Shown here: piece by piece, positions 16,855 to 24,619 of the stretch
Numbering within the stretch: the first letter of the stretch is position 1
How the letters are laid out: each line of letters begins with the position of its first letter
Source of the DNA: Pontixanthobacter aquaemixtae
GTDB lineage: Bacteria; Pseudomonadota; Alphaproteobacteria; Sphingomonadales; Sphingomonadaceae
Length of the DNA stretch: 64,000 nucleotides
NCBI RefSeq assembly: GCF_009827395.1
Contig: NZ_WTYX01000002.1
Span: 558,001-622,000 of the forward strand
Direction of reading: 5' to 3'
The notes under the pieces: model-generated
What the model saw: the letters and a program-made list of their open reading frames with translations, nothing else
Told to the model about the DNA's origin: nothing
The model's database searches: none
Translations under genes and position numbers: made by a program

Positions 16855-18066
16855 TCACAATGCGAGCCCTTCAAGCGCATTCAATGCCGCTTCATTAGTA
16901 AGCTGCCCATAGTGCCGTTCGATCATCTCAGCGGAAGTGCCGGAAATCTGTGCGATAGTAAGCAATGGTAGCCCTGCCTTGACCAAGTCAGTTATCGTTG
17001 AGTGACGCAAGGTGTAAGCGGTAGCATCACCTGGCAAACCCGCAGCCTCGACCGCGACCGATATTGGGCGCTTCCAAGTGTGCCGGGTCCAACGGCTTCC
17101 GTCCTTTCGCATGAATATCGGAGCGGCAGGGAGTTTGTCTTTGGATTGCTCGGATAAGAGCTTTGCGGCTTCATCTGGAACTGGAATGTCGCGCGTTTCG
17201 CCTGCCTTATCCTTTCCAATGTTTAGCAAGCCAGTTGCAGCCTGATAGTCGCCAACAGATAGATTTGCCATTGCTCCCGGGCGAATTGGCAGCAAACAAA
17301 GAGCTCGCACGAACGGCTCTGCTTCTCTGCTCATGTGTCGCAGTAATTGTCGCCTTTGCTCGCGATCCAGATAAGTTTTTCGCTTGCCGTCAGCCCTTCT
17401 GATTGAAGCGAGCGGTTCCTGCCAAGCTGAGACGGTACCAGGCGCGCCGTAGGCAAGAACCTTGGACAGTGCCGCTCTGAGCACAGCCATATCGCGGTTG
17501 ATAGTCGAGGGAGCGCGCGGGCGCACCTTAACCTCTCCTCGCTTTGACCTGCTGACAAGAGCTGGTTGCTTCTCAAGCCAATCTCGCCACTCTTGAAGGT
17601 GGCGTTTGCGGAGTTTTTCTAATTTCACTCGCGCGAGCGGCTGGTCATAGATGTAGCGATCAAAGCGCTGTTTGGTCTCCTTGCGCTTTTCGGGAGTGGC
17701 CAGTTTGGCAGTGTAATCGCGGCAAGCATCCGCAACAGTCTGAATTTCGGGCGTCAGTTCACCACCTGTTTCAACTAGCTTCGCATATTCCTCGGCAGCA
17801 TCCTTCGCTGCTTTGAAGCGCCTGCTAGGCTCTAGCTCGCCATAATCGCCGAGCTTCTTTTTCTTATACTTACCTGTGTCGGGGTCAGTTACCCGGGCAA
17901 ACCACGTGCCATTCGCAGATTTGCCGCTCACCTTCTCAGAAGCGCGATATCCGATAAAGCACCCTGCGAAGAGCTTTTGCCAATACGGATCATTGGTTTT
18001 GCTCTGTTTCCCAGAGATACGAGGCTTAAGGCCATTGCGGGTGGTTACGTTTGATAGATCAGCCAC
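16855..18066 (-). CDS. Tyrosine-recombinase integrase
   Basis: A 403-residue site-specific recombinase. The N-terminal region resembles the arm-binding domain of tRNA-targeting integrases (GTWFARVTDPDTGKYKKKKLGDY), followed by a SAM-like core-binding domain (about 105-220). Catalytic residues can be placed at Arg262 (LLPIRPGAM), Lys285, Arg354-His355 (YTLRHST), His385 and the nucleophile Tyr386 (ERHYGQL). The first His of the usual HxxR box is Tyr351 here, a known type of variation. Its start faces the tRNA-Arg fragment 130 bases away, the normal integrase-att layout. It should catalyse excision and integration of the island. Confidence 0.9.
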   Translation of the reverse strand: MADLSNVTTRNGLKPRISGKQSKTNDPYWQKLFAGCFIGYRASEKVSGKSANGTWFARVTDPDTGKYKKKKLGDYGELEPSRRFKAAKDAAEEYAKLVETGGELTPEIQTVADACRDYTAKLATPEKRKETKQRFDRYIYDQPLARVKLEKLRKRHLQEWRDWLEKQPALVSRSKRGEVKVRPRAPSTINRDMAVLRAALSKVLAYGAPGTVSAWQEPLASIRRADGKRKTYLDREQRRQLLRHMSREAEPFVRALCLLPIRPGAMANLSVGDYQAATGLLNIGKDKAGETRDIPVPDEAAKLLSEQSKDKLPAAPIFMRKDGSRWTRHTWKRPISVAVEAAGLPGDATAYTLRHSTITDLVKAGLPLLTIAQISGTSAEMIERHYGQLTNEAALNALEGLAL

Positions 18067-18195
18067 TTGAGTGCCAACAAGAAATAGGTAAAAAATAGGA
18101 AAAACTCATATGGACACATCTGGACCTATTCGAAACAAAAAGCAATGAAAACAATATCAGAATTGTCCACGAGCATCCACAGGCATCCCTATGCC

Positions 18196-18245
18196 CTGCC
18201 CTCCGAAGGCAGAGGCCAGAGGTTCGAATCCTCTCGGGTGCGCCA
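18196..18245 (+). other. Attachment site: 3' fragment of tRNA-Arg(CCG)
   Basis: The anticodon arm CTGCC-CTCCGAA-GGCAG (anticodon CCG at 18203-18205), the variable region, the T arm (AGAGG-TTCGAAT-CCTCT) and the acceptor 3' strand CGGGTGC-G-CCA are all present. The 5' acceptor strand and D arm are absent upstream, where the sequence is unrelated. Such a fragment is the duplicated chromosomal half left at one junction by an integrase that targets a tRNA gene. The exact left end of the identity block is unknown without the other junction. Confidence 0.85.
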
Positions 18246-18268
18246 AGGGCCAGTCTTCAGCCGGGGGC

Positions 18269-19825
18269 CTAGCTCACTTCGCGCTCTTGCCCTTCCCAAT
18301 AGGGCGCGCGCAGTTCACGGCGCAGGATCTTGCCCGAGGGATTGCGCGGAAGCGCTTCGATGAAATCAACGGATTTCGGGCATTTGAAACCGGCGATCTC
18401 TTTTTTGGCGTAAGCGATCACGTCCTCTTCGCTCAGATCGCTGCCGGGTTTGGCAACCACGACCGCTTTCACCGCCTCGCCCCATTTGGGATCGGGAATG
18501 CCGATCACTGCAATATCGGCAATGTCCGGGTGACCGTAAAGTGCGCTTTCTACCTGTGCGGGATAGACATTTTCCCCGCCGGTGATGATCATGTCCTTGA
18601 TCCGGTCCTGGATATAGAGATAGCCCTCCTCATCGAGCATCCCCGCATCGCCGGTGCGGAACCAGCCATCGCCAATCAGGGTTTTGGCGTTTTCTTCCGG
18701 CCGGTTCCAATAGCCGAGCATCACGCTGTCACCGCGAATGGCGACTTCACCCGTAACACCTGCCGGCAGCGGATTGAGCTCCTCATCCAGAATCCGCACT
18801 TCGGTTCCGGGTATCGGCTGCCCTGCGGATTTCATCACCTGTTCGCGCCCGACGATATTTTCCGGCTTGTGATCGTCCGGCGACAGACTGATCACGGTGC
18901 CGAATGTTTCGGTCAGGCCGTATAGCTGCGCAAAATCGCATTTGAGCCGCTCTACGCCTTCCTTGAGAAGATCGAGCGGTATCGGGCTGGCACCGTATGT
19001 CAGCCCTTTGACCGAGGAAAAATCGGCCTTCGCGGCATCGGGGTGGGCCAACATAATGCCCAGCGCGGCGGGAACGATAAACAGCCATTTGACCCTGTGC
19101 TTCTGCACATCTGCGATGGTCAGCGCCGGATCGAATTCGCGGTGAATGATTACTTCCAATCCGCCGAGCACGCCGCTGATTGCCGTTCCTGCGCCTGCAA
19201 TGTGGCCATAGGGCATCGCGAATATCAGCGAATCGCCCTGGTCGGGGCAATACCAGTAAATATCGTGCTCTTTCATCAGCGGGCGCAGATGCGTTCCATT
19301 GTGATGGCTCAGCACAACTCCTTTGGGCAGGCCCGTCGTTCCCGATGTATAGAGCTGCAGCAAAGGATCCTGCGCATCGACTTCGGTTGTGATTGCAGCG
19401 TCCGATTGCGCATCGCGCCAGCTTTCGAAACTGTCATCCATCAGCACTTTGTTGCCATTAAAAGGCAGCTGGTCGGCGAATTCCGGCTCTACGAAAAGCA
19501 CACCTGCGCCCGAATCGTTGAGGATAAATTCGACTTCTTTCGGCGCGAGACGCCAGATGATCGGAATGAAAACCATCCCCGCACGCGCCACGCCCAAGGC
19601 CAACTCGACCGAGCAATCGCTGTTCTTGCCGAAATAGGCGACCCGGTCGCCTTTGCTCAGGCCCATAGATGCAAGGCCATTGGCAATCTGTGTCGCGTGC
19701 CGATCATAGGTTTTATAGTCGGTAACCCGATCGCCATATCGCAGCGCAATCTGGTCAGGCGTGGTCGCGGCGTAATGCGCGAGCCCTTCGCCATAGGTCG
19801 GGAAGTAAGGAAAATCGTCGGACAT
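18269..19825 (-). CDS. Acyl-CoA synthetase (AMP-forming)
   Basis: 518 residues from the ATG at 19825, which has GGAGAG seven bases upstream; the frame extends to 19882 without a ribosome site. The adenylate-forming signature LYTSGTTGLPKGVVLSHHN, the A5-like YGLTETFG, the hinge DGWFRTGDAGML and a C-terminal lysine motif (NPSGKILRREL) are present. It activates a fatty or aromatic acid to its CoA thioester through an acyl-adenylate. Chain-length preference cannot be read. It is the first chromosomal gene to the right of the island attachment site. Confidence 0.9.
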   Translation of the reverse strand: MSDDFPYFPTYGEGLAHYAATTPDQIALRYGDRVTDYKTYDRHATQIANGLASMGLSKGDRVAYFGKNSDCSVELALGVARAGMVFIPIIWRLAPKEVEFILNDSGAGVLFVEPEFADQLPFNGNKVLMDDSFESWRDAQSDAAITTEVDAQDPLLQLYTSGTTGLPKGVVLSHHNGTHLRPLMKEHDIYWYCPDQGDSLIFAMPYGHIAGAGTAISGVLGGLEVIIHREFDPALTIADVQKHRVKWLFIVPAALGIMLAHPDAAKADFSSVKGLTYGASPIPLDLLKEGVERLKCDFAQLYGLTETFGTVISLSPDDHKPENIVGREQVMKSAGQPIPGTEVRILDEELNPLPAGVTGEVAIRGDSVMLGYWNRPEENAKTLIGDGWFRTGDAGMLDEEGYLYIQDRIKDMIITGGENVYPAQVESALYGHPDIADIAVIGIPDPKWGEAVKAVVVAKPGSDLSEEDVIAYAKKEIAGFKCPKSVDFIEALPRNPSGKILRRELRAPYWEGQEREVS

Positions 19826-19935
19826 GGGTGATCTCTCCAGCATCACATGGCCGAATCGCTCGGCTCGTATGCGATCAACCATGTCGCTTTCGCGCCATCA
19901 GGTAAATGGCTGGCGTGATCTCGCCTGACAGCGGC

Positions 19936-21144
19936 TTATTCGAAGCCGCGTTCCAGAAAACGCAAAGCGCAACCGGCGAGAACCGCGGTACCGCGCGGCA
20001 ATGCGCTTTCATCGACATGCATCCGCGGCGAATGGATGGCGCAGCAAGATGACCAATCATCGCCTTGCGGAGCGACGCCGAGGAAGAACATAGCGCCTGG
20101 AACTTTCTCCAAGACATAGGAAAAATCTTCGGCGCCCATGATCGGCGCGGGCAAATCATTCCACGCGTCATCACCCAGCGTTTCATGCGCAACATTTTTG
20201 CCCAGATCGACAGCCTGGGGATCGCAAATCGTCACCGGGAAACCCTTGGTAATGGTAATGTCAGCCGTTACCCCATATGCCTTGGCTATGCTGGCAATCA
20301 CGTCTTGCATCAGCGTATGAACAAGTGCGCGATGCTGGGCCGAGAGTGTCCGGATGGTTCCTTTGAGAGTCGCGAAATCGGGGATGACATTATGCGCGGT
20401 GCCTGCATCGAGCTGGGTCACCGTAACCACCACGGCGTCAGCGGCATTGAACCGGCGCGTGACCATGCTTTGCAGCGCGGTCACGATTGCTGCCGCGGCT
20501 GGAACGGGATCGCGCGTGTCATGCGGCATTGAAGCATGGCCCCCCTGACCAGTTACGCGAATATCAAACTGGTCGGCCGCGGCCATGAGCGGCCCCGGCT
20601 TGCCTGCGATGACGCCATGCGGCGCGTTGGGCATGATGTGCAGCGCGAATGCAGCGTCAGGCAGAGGATCGATCAGCCCGTCATCAAGCATGAAGCGCGC
20701 GCCGTGATATCCCTCTTCGCCCGGCTGGAACATGAATTGCACCTCCCCCGCGAAAGTCTCACGCTGGCTTGCAAGCAATTCGGCAGCGGCCGCGAGCATC
20801 GCGGTGTGGGTGTCATGACCGCAAGCGTGCATCCGGCCTTCGATGGTCGAGGCAAACTCCAATCCGGTATCCTCGGTCATCGGCAGTGCGTCCATGTCAC
20901 CGCGCAACAGGACCCGCCGAAGGGGGGCTGAAGCGGGTTTGGTGCCTTTCAACGTTGCGACCATTCCAGTTGTCGTACCGCCTTCGCGCCATTCGAGCGG
21001 CAGATGCGCCAGAGCCGCGCGCACTTTTGCGCTTGTTTTCGGTGTTTGCAGCCCCAGTTCAGGCTCTGCGTGAATAGCGCGTCGAAGCGAGATGATCTGG
21101 CCGGACAGGCTTTGGGCGGATTCCAGAAGAGAGGTTGTGTACAT
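19936..21144 (-). CDS. M20-family amidohydrolase (hippurate hydrolase-like)
   Basis: 402 residues with the metal-binding pattern of M20D hydrolases: GDMDALPM, HACGHDTHTAML, the catalytic Glu in QPGEEGYHGA, and GAEDFSYVLEKVPG near the C terminus. The dimerisation domain includes GQGGHASMPHDTRDP. Family members hydrolyse N-acyl amino acids or similar amides in the cytoplasm. No signal peptide. It is divergent from the diacylglycerol-kinase-like gene and follows the acyl-CoA synthetase on the same strand with a 110-base gap. Confidence 0.88.
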   Translation of the reverse strand: MYTTSLLESAQSLSGQIISLRRAIHAEPELGLQTPKTSAKVRAALAHLPLEWREGGTTTGMVATLKGTKPASAPLRRVLLRGDMDALPMTEDTGLEFASTIEGRMHACGHDTHTAMLAAAAELLASQRETFAGEVQFMFQPGEEGYHGARFMLDDGLIDPLPDAAFALHIMPNAPHGVIAGKPGPLMAAADQFDIRVTGQGGHASMPHDTRDPVPAAAAIVTALQSMVTRRFNAADAVVVTVTQLDAGTAHNVIPDFATLKGTIRTLSAQHRALVHTLMQDVIASIAKAYGVTADITITKGFPVTICDPQAVDLGKNVAHETLGDDAWNDLPAPIMGAEDFSYVLEKVPGAMFFLGVAPQGDDWSSCCAIHSPRMHVDESALPRGTAVLAGCALRFLERGFE

Positions 21145-21280
21145 TGCGCCAGACTACTGCAATTCGGCCCGCCAGTCGCCCCTTCATTGCCAATTCGCAT
21201 TGCGGATTGCGCGTCGATCTGCCTCGATTGCACAAAACCATGGTGAAAAATGGTGCAGCTGTGTCTAAGGCTGCTTTTCA

Positions 21281-22285
21281 ATGACCGGCGGACCCAATCC
21301 ATCAATCCAAATGCCAAGCGGCGAAGATGCGAGTGCTTCCGGGTCTGCTCCAGTTGTCGGCGTAATCTATAATCCGCGCAGCCACCGCAATCAGGGGCGA
21401 TATCTCGAGGCGGCTGCGCTTCCCAATGTGCACATGGTCGAACCGGCAGACCATGCAGAGATTTCCGAAGCATTGGCGCGCTTTTCCAAGCTCGGGATCG
21501 AATATCTGATCATCAATGGCGGCGACGGAACGGTGCGCGATGTGCTGACGTGCGGCCGGGATGTGTTCGGCGATGCCTGGCCTGTTTTGGCGGTCCTGCC
21601 GAAAGGCAAAACCAACGCGCTTAACGTCGATCTGGGCGCGCCCAGAGGGTGGAATTTGAAGGCCGCGCTTGCGGCCTTCGCCACGGGCCAGCGGGTTGCT
21701 CGCAAGCCGGTTGTGGTTGCACCAGCAAACGGAGACGGGCCGACCTATCAGGGCTTTATCCTTGGCGCTGGCGGATTCACTCTGGGCGTACGCGCGGGTC
21801 AGGATGCGCATCGAATGGGGGCCTTCAACAGCTTTGCCGTAGGCGTCACTTCGGTCTGGGGCGTGCTTCAAGGGCTGCTCGGGAGCGACAAAAATATCTG
21901 GCGTCGCGGCGTCGCCATGCGATTGCTTCTGGGCCGCGAGAAACGCGAATTGCCGCACAGCGCATATGGCGATCCGGCGCGGCGGGTATTCATGCTGTCC
22001 TCGACGCTAGAACGGTTTCCTGTGGGTTTGAAGCTGTTCGGCAAGTTCCGCGAAGGGCTGAAGCTGTTTGTGTTCGATCATCCGCGCCGTCGCACTTTGG
22101 CGTATGCGCCGGCAATCCTTTATGGCTGGCTGCCCAAATGGCTTCCCGAAAAGGGTATCCATTTCGCCGCGCCCGAGCATTTCGAAATGGATATCGGCGA
22201 CGAGTTCATTCTTGACGGCGAAGCATTTCCGGCGGGGCATTATCATGTTTCCACCGGCCCGGAATTGCGCTTTGTGGTTCCATGA
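21281..22285 (+). CDS. Diacylglycerol-kinase-family lipid kinase
   Basis: 334 residues. A short low-complexity N terminus precedes the catalytic domain with VGVIYNPRSHRN and the nucleotide-binding motif INGGDGTVRDVL (about residues 88-99), then LPKGKTNALNVDLG. The C-terminal part is the beta-sandwich lobe with FILDGEAFPAG. It should phosphorylate a diacylglycerol-like lipid with ATP at the inner membrane. The stop overlaps the start of the next gene (ATGA), so the two functions are probably linked. Confidence 0.83.
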   Translation: MTGGPNPSIQMPSGEDASASGSAPVVGVIYNPRSHRNQGRYLEAAALPNVHMVEPADHAEISEALARFSKLGIEYLIINGGDGTVRDVLTCGRDVFGDAWPVLAVLPKGKTNALNVDLGAPRGWNLKAALAAFATGQRVARKPVVVAPANGDGPTYQGFILGAGGFTLGVRAGQDAHRMGAFNSFAVGVTSVWGVLQGLLGSDKNIWRRGVAMRLLLGREKRELPHSAYGDPARRVFMLSSTLERFPVGLKLFGKFREGLKLFVFDHPRRRTLAYAPAILYGWLPKWLPEKGIHFAAPEHFEMDIGDEFILDGEAFPAGHYHVSTGPELRFVVP

Positions 22286-23175
22286 CGACCGCGCTCGAAC
22301 AGCGCATTGAAGCGGGGCTCTCGGCAGAAATCCATCCATCGGTCGCTGCCTTTGCCGAACGTTTGGCGATCCGGGCAGGGGCGCAGAGTGCGCTGTTTTA
22401 CGGATCGAATTTGCGCACTGGCGAATTGGAAGGCGTGCTCGACTTCTACCTCCTGATGCCCGGCGCCCAGAAAGAGAGAATCTGGCCCTGTGTCAGCTAT
22501 CACGAATGGGAGCATGAGGGCGTAGTTCTTCGTGCGAAAGTCGCCACCATGAGCACGGATCTGTTCCAGAAAGCGGCGGGCGGGATATTTCGCGACACCA
22601 CCATATGGACCCGCTTTGTGCAGCCAAGCGCATTGGTTTGGTGCCGCGATGATGATGCCCGCCGAGCTGTCGTGGACGGATTGGAGGCCGCGGCCATCAC
22701 CGCCGCCCGATTTGCCGCTGCGCTGGGTCCGGATAGCGGAACCGAAGAAGAATTCTGGCGCGCTTTGTTTCAGGAAACATACAAAGCCGAATTCCGCGTC
22801 GAGAAAGCAGGCCGCGAAGATTCGATCCTGTCATTGAACCGGCGACATTTTGAAGGGCTGCTCCCGCTCGCATGGTCTGCGGGGCGGATCGATTTTGATC
22901 AACAAGGCGCGCAGCTATCTACCCAATGGCCTGCGGGCCAAAAGGAAGAGATCTTACGCGCGTGGCGGCGCAAACGGTTCTGGGGAAAGCCGCTCAATCT
23001 GCTCCGGCTGGTCAAGGCCAGCGCCACTTTTGAAGGCGCAGCGCGATACGCGGCGTGGAAAGTCGAACGCCACACGGGCGTAAAGGTCGAGGTTACGCCT
23101 TGGCGTGAAAAACACCCGGTCCTCGCGGCACCGGGTGTTTTGTTCAAAGTATGGCGGTCGCGGCGCGGACCATAG
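22282..23175 (+). CDS. Putative nucleotidyltransferase-fold protein, possibly Tam41-like
   Basis: 297 residues without signal peptide or clear membrane helices. The segment ALFYGSNLRTGELEGVLDFY has the YGS...D pattern of nucleotidyltransferase folds, and ETYKAEFRVEKAGREDSIL resembles a C-terminal conserved block in Tam41-type CDP-diacylglycerol synthases. Coupling to a diacylglycerol kinase, which makes phosphatidate, supports a link to CDP-diacylglycerol formation. This is inference from short motifs; the protein may be an uncharacterised family. The last codons contain a strong hairpin that may terminate transcription from the opposite strand. Confidence 0.5.
   Translation: MTTALEQRIEAGLSAEIHPSVAAFAERLAIRAGAQSALFYGSNLRTGELEGVLDFYLLMPGAQKERIWPCVSYHEWEHEGVVLRAKVATMSTDLFQKAAGGIFRDTTIWTRFVQPSALVWCRDDDARRAVVDGLEAAAITAARFAAALGPDSGTEEEFWRALFQETYKAEFRVEKAGREDSILSLNRRHFEGLLPLAWSAGRIDFDQQGAQLSTQWPAGQKEEILRAWRRKRFWGKPLNLLRLVKASATFEGAARYAAWKVERHTGVKVEVTPWREKHPVLAAPGVLFKVWRSRRGP
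23109..23141. terminator. Bidirectional-type hairpin inside the 3' end of a gene
   Basis: AAAACACCCGGT (23109-23120) and ACCGGGTGTTTT (23130-23141) are perfect complements over 12 bases with a nine-base loop, an A-flanked, T-ending hairpin that could work on both strands. It lies within the coding sequence that ends at 23175 and about 55 bases beyond the stop of the convergent DUF2141 gene, for which it is the likely terminator. Confidence 0.65.
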
Positions 23176-23195
23176 CCGCCGTCAACTGCCGCCAA

Positions 23196-23693
23196 TTACA
23201 TGTAGCGCATGTTGATCGTAATCGATTTGACACCCTGACCCACGGTGAAGCGCGTTTTCTTGTAGCTTGGCTTGCCCAAATTGAAGATGTTGATGCTGGG
23301 GTTGTTCGACATTGCGCCGCCATCCGATGAAATGTCGGTTTTGCCATTGCCATTCTTGTCATGGCGAACGGCTATTCCGTATACGCCCGCTTTGGAAACC
23401 GGAACGCAAAAGGTCATGCTGCCCGCGCTTGCCGATGTCTCGATCCGGCTAAGCCAACGGCCGCTTTTGAGCCAGTCGGCCTTGGTGCCATAATAGCTCT
23501 GGACGCGGATTTTTCCGGTCGATGTTTCGATACCGCGCACCGTCACTTTGATGGCCGGGCCTGCAGAGGCCGCGCATTTGGACATGTCGTTGGAAATCGT
23601 CCGGTTATATTGCGCGCTGGCGGGGGTTGCGGCAGCCATGCTGCCTGCAACAAGCGCCATCACGCCCAATTTCGAAGATGTTTTCATAGTCAT
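23196..23693 (-). CDS. DUF2141-family exported protein
   Basis: 165 residues with a cleavable signal peptide (hydrophobic core LGVMALVAGSMAAATPASA, cleavage after ASA). The mature part contains the family-typical FCVPVSKAGVYGIAVRHDKNG and a C-terminal strand region. DUF2141 proteins are small secreted beta-rich proteins without a known activity. A tract resembling a metal-binding loop, DKNGNGKTD, is visible and may bind calcium. It is convergent with the preceding gene and divergent from rpe. Confidence 0.82.
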   Translation of the reverse strand: MTMKTSSKLGVMALVAGSMAAATPASAQYNRTISNDMSKCAASAGPAIKVTVRGIETSTGKIRVQSYYGTKADWLKSGRWLSRIETSASAGSMTFCVPVSKAGVYGIAVRHDKNGNGKTDISSDGGAMSNNPSINIFNLGKPSYKKTRFTVGQGVKSITINMRYM

Positions 23694-23956
23694 AATCTCT
23701 TGCTTCCCGTCGCGCGCTTTGTCGCGGTCATGTTAGGTCAGGGGGAGTCTATCCGAAAATCGGACCAGCCCCCATATGGGATCTGCAATACCCTACTGGC
23801 CCTGAATTTTCGCTGAACTTGGGCTGATCGAGTGGTCAGCGCCGTTCCCACCCGCCTTGACCGGTGTGGAAAAGCCCTTGGCGCCCGCTTGTGGCGGTGA
23901 CTCGCGCCTTCTAGTCGGGTGTGAACCGCTTTTTGCCCGCAAGCAGGCCCCGATTT

Positions 23957-24619
23957 ATGGCGCAACCGCTCATTTCCCCTTCCATCCTGTCCGCGGATTT
24001 TGCTCGGCTGGGTGAAGAAGTGCGCGCGATTGACGAGGCGGGCTGCGACTGGGTCCATGTTGACGTAATGGACGGGCATTATGTGCCCAATATTACAATC
24101 GGGCCCGATGTTGTGAAAGCGATCAGGCCACACACCGAAAAAGTCTTCGATGTGCATCTGATGATCAGCCCGGTTGATCAATATCTTGAAGAATTTGCCA
24201 AAGCTGGCGCCGATATCATCACGGTCCATCCCGAAGCCGGCGCGCATACACACCGGACGATTCAGGCAATTCACAGCCTCGGCAAGAAAGCTGGTGTTTC
24301 GCTCAACCCCGGGACGCCCGAAAGCGCGCTCGACTATCTGATTGATGATGTCGATCTGGTGCTGGTGATGAGCGTCAATCCCGGGTTCGGCGGGCAGAGC
24401 TTCATTTCCAGCCAGCTGCGCAAGATCGAAAAGATCCGCAAAATGATCGACGCGACCGGCCGCGATATCCATCTGGAAGTCGATGGCGGGGTCAATCCTG
24501 AAACGGCGAAGCAATGCGTTGCCGCCGGTGCCGACGTGTTGGTCGCGGGCTCGGCCACATTCAAAGGCGGAGCGAGTCAATATGCGGCCAATATCGCCGC
24601 GTTGAAGGGCGAGGGATAA
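23957..24619 (+). CDS. rpe: Ribulose-phosphate 3-epimerase
   Basis: 220 residues from ATG 23957; a GTG at 23921 extends the frame but adds an unconserved tail. Typical segments: [35 protein letters not shown] (metal and acid-base residues), [22 protein letters not shown] and [10 protein letters not shown]. It interconverts ribulose 5-phosphate and xylulose 5-phosphate in the pentose phosphate pathway. Its TAA overlaps the ATG of the heparinase-like gene, and purH follows, so the three form one operon. Confidence 0.95.
   Translation: MAQPLISPSILSADFARLGEEVRAIDEAGCDWVHVDVMDGHYVPNITIGPDVVKAIRPHTEKVFDVHLMISPVDQYLEEFAKAGADIITVHPEAGAHTHRTIQAIHSLGKKAGVSLNPGTPESALDYLIDDVDLVLVMSVNPGFGGQSFISSQLRKIEKIRKMIDATGRDIHLEVDGGVNPETAKQCVAAGADVLVAGSATFKGGASQYAANIAALKGEG

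Larger units (their letters stand above)
1..18245. mobile_element. Genomic island integrated at tRNA-Arg(CCG), right-hand part
   Basis: The right edge is defined by a tyrosine integrase (16855-18066) followed by a 3'-only fragment of tRNA-Arg(CCG) that ends at 18245. Housekeeping genes begin at 18269. To the left the content is typical accessory cargo: a restriction-like operon, nucleases, XRE regulator, short unknown genes, long degenerate intergenic stretches and a broken IS6 transposase. The left boundary is outside the window; because the 3' fragment lies at the right end, the complete tRNA-Arg gene should sit at the left junction. Several intergenic stretches are visibly more AT-rich than the core, consistent with transfer. 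The island assignment is inference from these signs; the tRNA fragment and integrase are read directly. Confidence 0.82.

Noticed and set aside
18180-18245. Complete tRNA-Arg gene
   Set aside because: Only the anticodon arm, T arm and CCA end are present; the 5' acceptor strand and D arm are missing upstream.
18191-18925. A 244-codon plus-strand frame starting in the tRNA fragment
   Set aside because: It runs antisense through the acyl-CoA synthetase and begins inside the tRNA-Arg fragment; the minus-strand gene is clearly the real one.
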